Source of the DNA: Streptomyces tanashiensis
GTDB taxonomy: Bacteria; Actinomycetota; Actinomycetes; Streptomycetales; Streptomycetaceae
NCBI RefSeq assembly: GCF_014648895.1
Contig: NZ_BMRZ01000005.1
Coordinates: 62,001-126,000 of the forward strand
Reading direction: 5' to 3'
DNA length: 64,000 nt
The translations under genes and the position numbers were made by a program. The notes below the pieces were generated by a model. The model searched no databases. It had not been told where the DNA came from and saw only the letters and a list, made by a program, of their open reading frames with translations. This document shows positions 24,148-33,280 of this stretch, one piece after another. Each line of letters begins with the position of its first letter. Position 1 is the stretch's first letter.

Positions 24148-25991
24148 AACTCCAGGCCGGCGAGCAGGCCCCGGTAGAACGCCGCGTGCGCCGTCTCGAC
24201 GGGGGTCAGGCCCGCGAAGTACGTCGCCGTACGGGGGGTGCCGTCGAGCTTCCGGAGGTAGTCGAAGGCCTTGTTGTCCTCCTCGCCCCAGGCCACGAAC
24301 CGCCAGTGCAGCGGGCGGTCGGCGGCCTCGGCGAGCGCCTGCGTGGCGGCCGTCTTCGACTCCGGCGCGCCGTCCGTCTGGAACACCACGAGTGCCGGGC
24401 GGGCCGGGTCGTTCTTCTCGTGGTGCGCGAGGACCTCTTCGACGGCCCGGTGGTAGTTCGTACGGCCCAGGCGGCCGAGCGTGCCGTTGATCTCCTCGAC
24501 GCGGGTGGGCGTGAGGTCGGCGGGAGCCAGGTCGACGGTGCCGTCGATGTCCGTCGAGAAGAACACGGTCGTCACGGTGGCGGCCTCGTCGAGGTGCGCC
24601 GCGAGCGCGGTGACCTGCTCGGCGAGCCGCTGCACGGAGCCGTCCTTGAAGTACCCGCGCATCGACCCGGACCGGTCCACGACGAGGTACACGGCGGCCC
24701 GCGCGCCCGTGAGCCCCTGCTTCTTGAGCTGCGCCCCGGCGGCCTTGTACGCGTCCGCGAGGTGCGGGGCGGCGGCCTTGACGGCGGCGAGGGAGAGCGC
24801 GGGTACGGCCTCCACGCCGGTGGCGGGCGCCTCGTCGGCCTGAACGTCGTCGGCCGGCGCCTCGTCGGCCGGAACCTCGACGGGCTGAGCCTCCGGCTCG
24901 GCCACCGGGTCGGTGACCTCGCCCTCCGGCTGGGCCGCGGTCGTGTCGTCGGCGGCGACGGCCACTTCCGGCTCGGCCGGGGCCTCGGGCGCCTGCTCCT
25001 CCGGAGCGAGTTCGAGCGCGTCCGCGTCGGCGGTGACGGTTGTCTCCGGCTCCGCCGGGGTTGCGTCGTCCTCGACGACGGCCGCTTCCGGCTCGGCCGC
25101 CGGGACGGTGGCCTCGGCCTGCGGCTCCTCCGGGGCGGCGGCCTCCGGCTCAGCGGCGGCTTCGGACGTGTCCGCGTGGTCGGCGACGACCGTCTCCGGC
25201 TCCGCCAGGGTGGTGGCCTCGGCCTGCGGCTCGTCGGCGGCGTCGGCCTCCGGCTGGGTCGGGGTCGTGTCGTCGGCGGCGACGGCCGCTTCCGGCTCCG
25301 CCGGGGCCTCGGGCGCCTGCTCCTCCGGAGCGAGTTCGGGCGCGTCCGCGTCGGCGGTGACGGCCGTCTCCGGCTCCGCCGGGGTCGCGTCGTCCTCGAC
25401 GACGGCCGCTTCCGGCTCGGCCGCCGGGACGGTGGCCTCGGCCTGCGGCTCCTCCGAGGTGTCCGCCTCCGGCTCGGTCGCCGGGGCGTCAGCCTCGGCC
25501 TGCGGCGCCTCCGCGGCGTCGGCTTCCGGCTCGGCCGGGGCCACGGGCTCCGTCTCCGCCTGCTCCTCCGGAGCGGGTTCGGACGCGTCCGCGTCCGCGG
25601 CAACAGCCGTCTCCGGCTCCGCCGGGGTCGCGTCGGCCTCGGCCTGCGCCCCCTCCGGGGCGTCCGCCTCCGGCTCGGCTGCCGGGGCCTCGGGCTCCGG
25701 CTCCTCCTGGGCCGCCGGGGCGGCAACCGCACCCTCCGGCTCGGCCGCCGGGGCGGTAACCGCGTCCTCCGGGTCCGCCGTCCGGGCCTTCGGGATGTGC
25801 GGGTTGTCGAAGGACGCCGCCACCAGGTCGTCCGCCGCGCGGCGCGCCGCGGCCTCCGGGGTGACCCGGGCTTCCGGGGTCTCCGGGGTGGACGTCTCCG
25901 GGGTCTCACGCGTCTGGGGCGGGACGGAGGTTGCCGGGGATTCCTCGCGGTCCCGGCCGAACACCTTGCGCAGCATGCTCCGAATACCCAT
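24144..25991 (-). CDS. VWA-domain protein with long acidic Ala/Glu/Pro repeats
   Basis: 615 residues. The N-terminus is basic (MGIRSMLRKVFGRDREES). Residues about 65-400 are a low-complexity AEPE/APEEPQ-rich acidic region containing an exact 108-residue period. The C-terminal von Willebrand A domain (about 425-615) has MIDAS motif VVDRSGSM and downstream FFSTDIDG and FQTDGAPE. LAGLEF ends the chain. Similar VWA domains occur in tellurite-resistance-type (Ter) and stress clusters of streptomycetes; no ter genes are adjacent here. The ATG at 25991 is chosen over one 29 codons upstream. No signal peptide. Role unknown; a scaffold binding metal-dependent partners is plausible. Confidence 0.83.
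   Translation of the reverse strand: MGIRSMLRKVFGRDREESPATSVPPQTRETPETSTPETPEARVTPEAAARRAADDLVAASFDNPHIPKARTADPEDAVTAPAAEPEGAVAAPAAQEEPEPEAPAAEPEADAPEGAQAEADATPAEPETAVAADADASEPAPEEQAETEPVAPAEPEADAAEAPQAEADAPATEPEADTSEEPQAEATVPAAEPEAAVVEDDATPAEPETAVTADADAPELAPEEQAPEAPAEPEAAVAADDTTPTQPEADAADEPQAEATTLAEPETVVADHADTSEAAAEPEAAAPEEPQAEATVPAAEPEAAVVEDDATPAEPETTVTADADALELAPEEQAPEAPAEPEVAVAADDTTAAQPEGEVTDPVAEPEAQPVEVPADEAPADDVQADEAPATGVEAVPALSLAAVKAAAPHLADAYKAAGAQLKKQGLTGARAAVYLVVDRSGSMRGYFKDGSVQRLAEQVTALAAHLDEAATVTTVFFSTDIDGTVDLAPADLTPTRVEEINGTLGRLGRTNYHRAVEEVLAHHEKNDPARPALVVFQTDGAPESKTAATQALAEAADRPLHWRFVAWGEEDNKAFDYLRKLDGTPRTATYFAGLTPVETAHAAFYRGLLAGLEF
24923..25455 (-). repeat. Two 209-bp direct repeats with a 324-bp period
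   Basis: The segment at 24923-25131 recurs at 25247-25455 with only scattered substitutions, inside the acidic region of the VWA gene. The 324-bp offset equals 108 codons, so the repeats stay in frame. Shorter AEPE-type units fill the rest of the region. Confidence 0.88.
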
Positions 25992-26137
25992 GGGCGAACC
26001 CTTTCGCATGAGTGGGGGTGCAGTGTGAATGTCCGTACTGGGCGTTTCGGGACGTTCATCCCTGGCCAGGGCGGACACGTAAGGTTAGCGGCCACCCCCT
26101 CCCCCTCCGGTGACCCGGTCGCCCCCGGTTGCCGTGC

Positions 26138-26159
26138 ATTCATTCGGCGTTCACTCCGG
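26138..26159 (+). promoter_or_regulatory. Probable PHO box (two 11-nt direct repeat units)
   Basis: ATTCATTCGGC (26138-26148) is followed directly by GTTCACTCCGG (26149-26159). This matches the streptomycete PhoP operator, which is built of 11-nt direct repeats resembling GTTCACCCGGC. It lies 90 bp before the PhoX-like phosphatase start, in a position suited to activation. Binding is inferred. Confidence 0.65.
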
Positions 26160-26249
26160 CGCCGTCCCTGTGCAGATGTGCGCACATAGCGTCGCCGCCG
26201 AAGGAATCCGACACCATGTCGGCGCAGTGGTGCGCCGGAGGAGGACGAA

Positions 26250-28313
26250 GTGCGCAAACTGCTGCCGCTGCTGAGCGCGAACCCCCACGGAGGCGGCCGT
26301 TCCGCTCTCACCTGCCGGTTCCGCTGCGGTGACGCCTGCTTCCACGAGGTGCCCAACACCAGCGACAACGAGTACGTCGGCGACGTCATAGCCGGCGTGC
26401 TCTCCCGCCGCTCCGCGCTCCGCGCCGCCGCCGTCGTGACGGTCGCCTCCGCGGCCGGTGGCGCCGTCGTCCTCGGGAACGCCCCCGCGGCCGAGGCCCG
26501 CCCGCAGTGGCCGCACAGGCCGGAGCGCACCGACGGAGCCCGCGGTCTCCGCTTCGCGCCGGTCGCGCCCAACAACGACGACCGGGTCACCGTCCCCGCC
26601 GGGTACGCGCAGAACGTGGTCATCCGCTGGGGCGAGCCCATCCTCCGCGGCGCGCCCGCCTTCGACTCGGAGAACCAGACCGCGAAGGCGCAGGCCGGCC
26701 AGTTCGGCTACAACAACGACTTCCTCTCCCTGCTGCCGCTGCGCGGGGAGCACGACCGCCAGGTCCTCGTCGCCAACCATGAGTACACCGACGAGGTGCT
26801 CATGTTCCGCGGGTACGACGCCGCCGACCCGACCCGCGAGCAGGTCGAGGTGGCCTGGGCCGCGCACGGCCTGTCCGTCGTCGTGGTCCAGGAGGAGCAC
26901 CGTACGGGCAAGCTCACGCCCGTCATCCGCCACCGCCTCAACCGGCGTCTGCACACCACCAGCGAGTTCGAGGTCACCGGGCCGGCCGCCGGCAGCGCCC
27001 TGCTGAGGACCTCCGTCGACCCGACCGGCCGCACGGTCCTCGGCACGCTGAACAACTGCGCCGGCGGCACCACCCCGTGGGGCACCACCCTCCACGGCGA
27101 GGAGAACTTCAACCAGTACTTCGCCAACGGGTCGAGCGCCACCGACAAGCGGTACGGCGTCGGCACCGGGGCATCCGAGCGGAAGTGGGAGCGCTTCGAC
27201 AAGCGCTTCGACCTCAAGCAGGAGCCCAACGAGGTGCACCGCTTCGGCTGGGTCGTCGAGCTCGACCCGTACGACCCGGAGTCCACGCCCCGCAAGCGCA
27301 CCGCGCTCGGCCGCTTCAAGCACGAGGCCGCGCAGCCCCGCCTCACCGAGGACGGCCGTCCGGCGGTCTACATGGGTGACGACGAGCGGTTCGACTACTT
27401 CTACAAGTTCGTGTCGAGCAAGCGGATGAAGAAGGGGAACTCGCGGGCCGCCCACGAGCACAACCTCACCCTGCTCGACGAGGGGACGCTCTACGTCGCC
27501 AAGCTCACCGGCGACTCGCCCGCCGCCGAGATCGACGGCACCGGCAAGCTCCCGAACGACGGCGAGTTCGACGGCTCCGGCGTGTGGATCCCGCTCGCCA
27601 CGGCCGGCCCCGACGGCGCCGTCTCGCACGTCCCCGGCATGACCGCCGAGGAGGTGTACGTCTTCACCCGTCTCGCCGGTGACAAGGTCGGCGCCACCAA
27701 GATGGACCGGCCCGAGGACGTCGAGCCGTCCCCGCGCAGCGGCCGCGTCTACGTCGCGCTCACCAACAACTCCGACCGCGGCAAGGCCGGCAAGGCGCCC
27801 GCCGACGAGGCCAACCCGCGCAACCTCAACAAGCACGGGCAGATCCTGGAGCTCGCCGAGCACTGGGACGACCCGTCGGCCGACGGCTTCGCCTGGCGTC
27901 TGTTCCTGGTCGCGGGTGACCCGAACGACCCGGCCACCTACTTCGCCGGCTTCCCCAAGGAGAAGGTCTCCCCGATCTCCTGCCCGGACAACGTGGCCTT
28001 CGACCCGCACGGCAACCTGTGGATCTCCACCGACGGCAACCAGCTCGGCTCGCACGACGGCCTGTTCGGCGTCGCCACGCGCGGCGAGCGGCGCGGTGAG
28101 CTCAAGCAGTTCCTGACGGTGCCGACCGGTGCCGAGACCTGCGGCCCGCTCGTCCAGGACCGCCGCGTCCTGGTCTCGGTGCAGCACCCGGGCGAGGTCG
28201 ACGGCGCCTCCGTCGAGAAGCCCGCCTCCGTCTGGCCGGACGGCCCGGGCAAGATCGTCCGCCCGTCGGTCGTCGCCGTGTGGCGCACGGACGGCCGCGA
28301 CATCGGCGTCTGA
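26250..28313 (+). CDS. PhoX-family (DUF839) phosphatase, Tat-exported
   Basis: 687 residues. The signal region has a twin arginine in VLSRRSALRAAAVVTVASAAGGAVVLG (about 50-77), preceded by an unusual 50-residue N-terminal extension with three cysteines (CRFRCGDACFHE). The mature part is the DUF839/PhoX beta-propeller: FGYNNDFLSLLPLRGE, VANHEYTDEVLMFRGYD, NNCAGGTTPWGTTLHGEENFNQYFANG, RFGWVVELDPYDPES and ISCPDNVAFDPHGNLWISTDGN. PhoX enzymes are calcium/iron-dependent alkaline phosphatases that release phosphate from organic esters outside the cell. GTG start at 26250 with Shine-Dalgarno GGAGGA. A PHO box upstream supports phosphate-starvation control. Confidence 0.92.
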   Translation: MRKLLPLLSANPHGGGRSALTCRFRCGDACFHEVPNTSDNEYVGDVIAGVLSRRSALRAAAVVTVASAAGGAVVLGNAPAAEARPQWPHRPERTDGARGLRFAPVAPNNDDRVTVPAGYAQNVVIRWGEPILRGAPAFDSENQTAKAQAGQFGYNNDFLSLLPLRGEHDRQVLVANHEYTDEVLMFRGYDAADPTREQVEVAWAAHGLSVVVVQEEHRTGKLTPVIRHRLNRRLHTTSEFEVTGPAAGSALLRTSVDPTGRTVLGTLNNCAGGTTPWGTTLHGEENFNQYFANGSSATDKRYGVGTGASERKWERFDKRFDLKQEPNEVHRFGWVVELDPYDPESTPRKRTALGRFKHEAAQPRLTEDGRPAVYMGDDERFDYFYKFVSSKRMKKGNSRAAHEHNLTLLDEGTLYVAKLTGDSPAAEIDGTGKLPNDGEFDGSGVWIPLATAGPDGAVSHVPGMTAEEVYVFTRLAGDKVGATKMDRPEDVEPSPRSGRVYVALTNNSDRGKAGKAPADEANPRNLNKHGQILELAEHWDDPSADGFAWRLFLVAGDPNDPATYFAGFPKEKVSPISCPDNVAFDPHGNLWISTDGNQLGSHDGLFGVATRGERRGELKQFLTVPTGAETCGPLVQDRRVLVSVQHPGEVDGASVEKPASVWPDGPGKIVRPSVVAVWRTDGRDIGV

Positions 28314-28341
28314 CGCGCGGAGGGGCCCGGGGGTGGGGTCA

Positions 28342-29331
28342 CTACTCCACTCCCAGGCCCTCCCTGAACCGCGTGAACTGCTCCTCCGGGTCGCCCGTGT
28401 ACGCCCACGGCACCCACGCCGCCCGTCTGCCGAGCATCCCCATCAGCTCCCGGGCGATCTCCACCTGGCCCGCGTAGCAGGCGGCGTGCGCGAGGAAGTT
28501 GAGGTCGGCGACCTCCTCGGGTGCCACCGGGCGCTCCGGGTCCCGGCCGCCGATCCAGCGCGCGTGGGTGCGGCGCAGCTCCGTGACGGCCAGCTCGTGC
28601 TTCCAGTGCTGGTCGAAGCCGCGCACCGGGCCCCGGCCGAGCGCGCCGTCCGCGATGTACCGGTACTCCTCGACGCGGGCCACCTGCACGAGGACCGGCA
28701 GCGGCGAGCCGGGCGGTGCCACGCCCGCCGCGTCGCGGGCGAAGTCGTACATGCTGCCGTGGGTGCCGTGCCACCGCGCCGACCAGTAGCGCAGCACCTG
28801 GATGTGGCCCTCGGTGTTGTACGGGTCGCGGCGCCGCAACTCGTCGAACCAGTGGCGCAGTTCCCGGCGCGGCACCCCGCCGTCGTACAGCCGGGCCACC
28901 GACAGCAGGGACACCCACGGCATCGGGTCGGCCGGTGCGGCCTCGGCCGCGCCCCGGCAGGCGTCGACGGCGGCGTCGATCCGGCCCCGTTCGAGGGTGG
29001 CGCCCCGGCCGGCCGCGATGGCCGCGTCGAAGACCCGTACGACCTCGGTCGCGGCCCGCAGGACCGCGGCGTCGGGGTTTCCGGGTTCGGCGGCCCGCCA
29101 GGTCTCGACGGTGGAGCTGCCCGCGGCGGCGTGCGAGAGGAGCCGCAGCCGGTGGGTGCGGCGCGCCCAGTCCGTACCGGTGGCGCCGAGCAGGTCCCGT
29201 ACGCCCTGCCAGCGGCCGATGACGATGTCGTGGCGCGCCTCGGTCAGCGCGCGGTCCCCGAAGTCCGGGTCGAAGTCGGGCGCGAAGCGCTCCGGACGTG
29301 CCGGGCGCGCGAGGCGGCGGCGTACGGCCAT
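28342..29331 (-). CDS. Hypothetical protein, helical-repeat (DUF4034-like)
   Basis: 329 residues, cytoplasmic, mostly helical. The pattern of TPR-like pairs (ARHDIVIGRWQGVRDLLGATG..., LRRRDPYNTEGHIQVLRYWSARWHGTHGSMYDFAR..., VARVEEYRYIADG) resembles DUF4034-type proteins annotated widely in streptomycetes. No catalytic motif was found. It precedes the APC permease gene in reverse order (62 bp gap), so they need not be co-transcribed. Function unknown. Confidence 0.75.
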   Translation of the reverse strand: MAVRRRLARPARPERFAPDFDPDFGDRALTEARHDIVIGRWQGVRDLLGATGTDWARRTHRLRLLSHAAAGSSTVETWRAAEPGNPDAAVLRAATEVVRVFDAAIAAGRGATLERGRIDAAVDACRGAAEAAPADPMPWVSLLSVARLYDGGVPRRELRHWFDELRRRDPYNTEGHIQVLRYWSARWHGTHGSMYDFARDAAGVAPPGSPLPVLVQVARVEEYRYIADGALGRGPVRGFDQHWKHELAVTELRRTHARWIGGRDPERPVAPEEVADLNFLAHAACYAGQVEIARELMGMLGRRAAWVPWAYTGDPEEQFTRFREGLGVE

Positions 29332-29392
29332 CGGGGGCCTCCTTCGGGTTCGGCTGCCGTCAGAAGTCGCTCGGTGTGGAAGAGAGGGGTCG

Positions 29393-30868
29393 TCAGAAAT
29401 CCGTTGCGTAGTTCTTGTCGCGGGTTCCCGTACGCGGGCGCGTGGCCGGGGTCGAGCCCTCCGCCGCCGCGAGCGCGCGGACCGCGTCCAGGCGGGCGGG
29501 GCGGTAGTAGTCGCTGCCCTTCCGCCAGTACACGAGCAGCGGGACCACGCCGAGGAGGAGTCCGCCGAGGCCGATGGTGACGGCGGTCCTGGAGAGTTCG
29601 CCGAGCGATTCGGCGAAGGCCCAGAGCATGAAGGCGGAGCCGAGCAGCGGCCAGAGGCCGCCGAGGACCAGGTTCCGTACGGAGCGGAACAGGACCGACT
29701 TGTACGCGACGACGGCGGCGATGCCCGCGAGGCCGTAGTAGAACGCGATCTGGAGGCCGATCGCGGCGACGGCGTCGCTGAGGATCCGCTGCACGGAGCC
29801 GGCGGCCGCGGCCGCGCAGAACATCAGGAGGGCGGCGCCGCCGACGGCGGCGATGGCGACCCACGGGGTGTTCCAGCGGCGGTGCACGAGGCCGAGCGCG
29901 GCGGGCAGGGTCCGGTCGCGGCCCATCGCGAAGAGCGAGCGGGTGACCTGGAGGAGGGTGGTCTCCAGGGTGGCGACGGTGGACAGGAGGACCGCCACGA
30001 CGAGCAGCTTGCCGCCGACGCCGGGCCAGATCTCCTGGCCGAGGACGGCGAGGACGTTGGGTCCCGCGGCGCGGATCTCCTCGGCGCTCAGCAGGACGTT
30101 GACGGCGACGGTGAAGGCCTCGAAGAGGAGGAAGACGAAGCCGACGCCGACGAGCGCGGCGAGTCCGGCGGTGCGCCGGCTGTCGCGGGTCTCCTCGCTG
30201 AGGTTGCTGGTGACGTCCCAGCCCCAGTAGTAGAACGCGGCGATCAGCGCCCCGGCGGCGAAGCCCTCGGGCCCGTGGAAGTTGTCGAGGGCGAACCAGG
30301 ACCAGTCGAAGGCGGTGGCCCGGCCCCGGTGCGCGACGGCGGCGAGCACGAAGCCGAGCAGGATCAGCATCTCGACGCCGGACATCACGAGTTGTGCCCG
30401 TACGGTGAGCCGGGCGCCGCCCAGGACGACGAGCAGCATCATCAGGAACCAGCCGGCGCCGACGGCCGCGGCGAGCGGGGTGTTCGCGGCGAGGTCCGCG
30501 TCGATCAGGGAGAGCGTGAGGGAGCCGGCGGGCAGCGAACCGGCCACCATGAACACGGTGGCGGCGAAGACGAGCGCCCAGCCGGAGAGGAAGCCGAGGA
30601 AGGGGTGGAGCGTGCGGCCCACCCAGGAGTATCCGGCACCGGCGTTGACGTCGATGCGGCCGAGGCGGGCGTACGCCAGGACGATGCCGAGCATCGGTAT
30701 CGCGCAGTAGAGCAGGGCGGCGGGCCCGGCGAGGCCGACCGCGCCGAAGAGGACGGCGGTGGTGGCGGCCAGCGAATAGGCGGGGGCGCTGCCGGCGACG
30801 GCCATCACGATCGTGTCGAAGGTACCGAGGACGTTGGGCTGGAGCCCTCTGTTCGTGGTGGTGCGCAT
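29393..30868 (-). CDS. APC-family amino acid permease
   Basis: 491 residues with about 12-14 hydrophobic helices. The first helix carries NVLGTFDTIVMAVAGSAPAYSLAATTA, matching the glycine-rich unwound substrate site of APC transporters. YSWVGRTLHPFLGFLSGWALV and the segment with WGWDVTSNLSEETRDSRRTAG (helix 6-7 loop) are also typical. The C-terminus is polar (RPARLDAVRALAAAEGSTPATRPRTG). It should import an amino acid or amine in symport with protons; specificity cannot be told. ATG at 30868 is chosen over an Arg/Pro-rich upstream extension. Confidence 0.9.
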   Translation of the reverse strand: MRTTTNRGLQPNVLGTFDTIVMAVAGSAPAYSLAATTAVLFGAVGLAGPAALLYCAIPMLGIVLAYARLGRIDVNAGAGYSWVGRTLHPFLGFLSGWALVFAATVFMVAGSLPAGSLTLSLIDADLAANTPLAAAVGAGWFLMMLLVVLGGARLTVRAQLVMSGVEMLILLGFVLAAVAHRGRATAFDWSWFALDNFHGPEGFAAGALIAAFYYWGWDVTSNLSEETRDSRRTAGLAALVGVGFVFLLFEAFTVAVNVLLSAEEIRAAGPNVLAVLGQEIWPGVGGKLLVVAVLLSTVATLETTLLQVTRSLFAMGRDRTLPAALGLVHRRWNTPWVAIAAVGGAALLMFCAAAAAGSVQRILSDAVAAIGLQIAFYYGLAGIAAVVAYKSVLFRSVRNLVLGGLWPLLGSAFMLWAFAESLGELSRTAVTIGLGGLLLGVVPLLVYWRKGSDYYRPARLDAVRALAAAEGSTPATRPRTGTRDKNYATDF

Positions 30869-31016
30869 GGCGGGTCCTCGGGGGCGCGGGGCTGAGGCAG
30901 GACGGGGGGCACGGCGGGGCAGGGCGAAGTGGCCCGTCCGCCGGGCCGGTTGCCGACGGCGGCGGGCGCGGATCACGGTGAATCGAGCGCATCGTAGTCG
31001 CCCGGGTGGCTTCCGG

Positions 31017-31056
31017 TAACGGCGGTGGGGAAGGTTCCGTTCCGTGACCGCCGGTA
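31017..31056 (-). terminator. Hairpin downstream of the FUSC gene
   Basis: TAACGGCGGT at 31017-31026 pairs (9 of 10) with ACCGCCGGTA at 31047-31056, about 30 bp beyond the FUSC stop codon. The rest of the 217-bp spacer to the permease shows no further feature. Confidence 0.5.
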
Positions 31057-31085
31057 AGTCCTCCCGTACGCCCCCGGAGGGAGGT

Positions 31086-33038
31086 TTACCGCAGGTCGGG
31101 ACCGGCGATGGCGCGGGCCGCGCCGACCTCCTGGCGGAGCGGCGCCAGGACTCCGCTCTCGTCGCCGGGGAGCTCCGCGCGGACCTCCACGAGGGTGTCG
31201 GTGCCGCGCAGTCCGTCCGCGAGCTCCCGCAACTCCCGCTCCACGGCGGCGACCTCCGCCGGGTCGGGCGCGGGGGCGCCGTGGTCGACCCTGATCCGGG
31301 CGGCGGTCGTCGCGTCCACGATCCGCTCCACCGCGACGACGAGCGGCCACCAGGCGGCGGCGCGGGTGCCCGTCGGCGGTGGTTCGGTCAGGGCCCGCTG
31401 GAACTCGGAGCGGACGGTCGACAGGTCCCGGTAGAGCTTCCGGCGGGCCCGCAGCCTGCCGCCGTGGTCCTCCTCGGCGCCGAAGGCCTGCCGCACGTAC
31501 GCGGCGGTGTCGGCGACCGCGTCCGCGAGCCGGTCGCCGATGCGGGCGTGCCAGGACTCGGGCCACAGCAGATAGCCGGCGACCAGCGCGATCCCGCAGC
31601 CGATGAGGGAGTCGTACAGACGGGGCATGACGAGGTCGAAGCCCTGGTGGTTGAGGGTGTCGGAGAGCAGCAGGATGACCGGGGTGATGGCCGCGGTCTG
31701 GAAGGCGTACCCCTTCGCGGAGAAGGCGGGGATCAGCGCCGCGAGCACGGCCATCACCGGCACGTCCCACCAGCCGCGCGGCACCTCGGAGAGGACGAGG
31801 GCGGCCAGGACGAGTCCGGCGGCGGTGCCGGCGGCGCGGAGCACGGCCCGGGAGAAGACCGAGCCGAAGTCGGGCTTCATGACGAAGGTGACGGTGAGCG
31901 CGACCCAGTACGAGCGGGGTACGGCGATCAGGGACACCAGGGCCTGCGCGAGGCCGATGCAGAGCGCGAGCCGCAGGCCGTACCGCCAGGACGCCTCCGA
32001 GAGCAGGACGGCGCGGGCGGCCCGGCGGGCCCGGACGCGCAGTGCTGCGGGCCGCCCGAGCCGGTCGTCGACGTTGTACGGGTCGGCGTCGGCCTGGTGG
32101 ACGACGGCCGCCGCGTGCCGCAGGGCGTGGTCCACGGCCTTCTCCGCGGGCCGCTCGGGCGCGGGCAGGTCCAGGACGGCGCCGCCGGTGCGGCCCTCCT
32201 CGACGGCGTCCGCGAGGTCCCGTACGGCCGCGGGGATCGCGGGGGACAGCGGGCCGACGAGCCGGGCCCGCAGGTGGGCGGCGGGCGCGGCCTCGACGAG
32301 CGGGATGACGACGTTGAGCTGGGCGAGGATCCGCACCAGGGAGGAGGCGCGGCCGTGCTGGCGGGCCCGGCGGGCGAGCACCAGGTCGTACGACTGGTTG
32401 AGCGAGGCGGTGACGGCCTGCCGCTTCTCGTCGTACGCGCCGGTGCCGGTGGCCTCGTACAGCTCGGCGACGGTGCGGTACGTCGCGGCGACGGCCTCCC
32501 GCTCGGGCGCGGCCCGGCGCATCGGCCAGCCGAGGAGGGTGAGGACCAGGACGAACAGCCCGCCCAGGGTGAGGAGCACGGGCGCCTTCCACCAGGGGTC
32601 GGGCATCGGCAGGCCCGCGCCGACCACGGCGTTGAGGAGGAGCAGCAGTCCCGAGACGGAGGCGACCGCGCCGATCGAGGAGATCATCCCGGAGACCATC
32701 GCGACGAGGGTCAGGACGGCGACGGCGAGCCAGCCCTGCCCGAAGACGAGCGTCCCGAGGGTGACGCCGAGCGCGCCGAACAGCTGCGGCACCGCGATGT
32801 TGTAGACCCGCATCCGGTAGGCGTCGGCGGTGTCGCCGATGACGCCGGAGAGCGCGCCCATGGAGACCAGTGCGCCGTACGCCGGCCGGTCCACCGCGAG
32901 CCCCACGGCGAGCGGCACGGACAGCGCGACGGAGGCGCGGACGACGGCGGCCCAGGGGATGGGGGTGGGGGCGGGCTTGAGACCGGCGGTGAGCCAGGCG
33001 GGCGGGGTGATCCGTGCGGGGGCTGCGGGACGTGCCAT
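31086..33038 (-). CDS. FUSC-family membrane transporter
   Basis: 650 residues built as two blocks of about six hydrophobic helices (about 25-175 and 390-530), separated and followed by soluble helical regions. This is the layout of the fusaric-acid-resistance/aromatic-acid exporter superfamily. Segments include PAYGALVSMGALSGVIGDTADAYRMR and PRSYWVALTVTFVMKPDFGSVFSRAVLRAAGTAAGLVLA, the latter being the family's core motif. Substrates of actinobacterial members are unknown. Start ATG at 33038; the open frame continues upstream through palindromic non-coding sequence and is not credible there. Confidence 0.9.
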   Translation of the reverse strand: MARPAAPARITPPAWLTAGLKPAPTPIPWAAVVRASVALSVPLAVGLAVDRPAYGALVSMGALSGVIGDTADAYRMRVYNIAVPQLFGALGVTLGTLVFGQGWLAVAVLTLVAMVSGMISSIGAVASVSGLLLLLNAVVGAGLPMPDPWWKAPVLLTLGGLFVLVLTLLGWPMRRAAPEREAVAATYRTVAELYEATGTGAYDEKRQAVTASLNQSYDLVLARRARQHGRASSLVRILAQLNVVIPLVEAAPAAHLRARLVGPLSPAIPAAVRDLADAVEEGRTGGAVLDLPAPERPAEKAVDHALRHAAAVVHQADADPYNVDDRLGRPAALRVRARRAARAVLLSEASWRYGLRLALCIGLAQALVSLIAVPRSYWVALTVTFVMKPDFGSVFSRAVLRAAGTAAGLVLAALVLSEVPRGWWDVPVMAVLAALIPAFSAKGYAFQTAAITPVILLLSDTLNHQGFDLVMPRLYDSLIGCGIALVAGYLLWPESWHARIGDRLADAVADTAAYVRQAFGAEEDHGGRLRARRKLYRDLSTVRSEFQRALTEPPPTGTRAAAWWPLVVAVERIVDATTAARIRVDHGAPAPDPAEVAAVERELRELADGLRGTDTLVEVRAELPGDESGVLAPLRQEVGAARAIAGPDLR

Positions 33039-33088
33039 GCGTCCAACGTACGACGCGCCACCGCGCCGTTGCGGGCGGTGCCCCACCG

Positions 33089-33162
33089 CCGTGTGGGCAG
33101 GTGTCCCGCTTGGGGGTCCCCCCTGGACGAAGTCCTTGGGGGAGGGACGGGTGGGCACACGG
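33089..33162. repeat. Palindromic element copy 1
   Basis: Outer arms CCGTGTGGGCAGGTGTCCC (33089-33107) and GGGACGGGTGGGCACACGG (33144-33162) pair imperfectly. They enclose a stable core with CTGGAC-GAA-GTCC flanked by a C-run and a G-run. The core resembles the G/C hairpins scattered between genes in streptomycete genomes. Confidence 0.7.
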
Positions 33163-33280
33163 GACGGCGCCCTCAGCGGCGCCTCCGCGTTCCGCGCCTG
33201 GACCCGCACCACGGACGCGGCGCACGTCGGGGTGCGGGTTCGGGCTCGGGAGCCTCTGGCGCCGGCAGGGGGCGCCGTCC
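33162..33280. repeat. Long nested inverted repeat linking two palindromes
   Basis: GGACGGCGCCCTCAGCGGCGCC at 33162-33183 is an imperfect inverse of 33258-33280, and an inner stem pairs 33198-33216 with 33226-33244 (GACCCGCACC against GGTGCGGGTT). Together they give a roughly 119-nt imperfect hairpin, sharing its ends with the two flanking palindromes. Confidence 0.65.

Noticed and set aside
24144..25991. Tellurite-resistance (ter) cluster
   Set aside because: The VWA domain resembles those near ter genes, but no TerD/TerB/TerC-like genes are present in the window.
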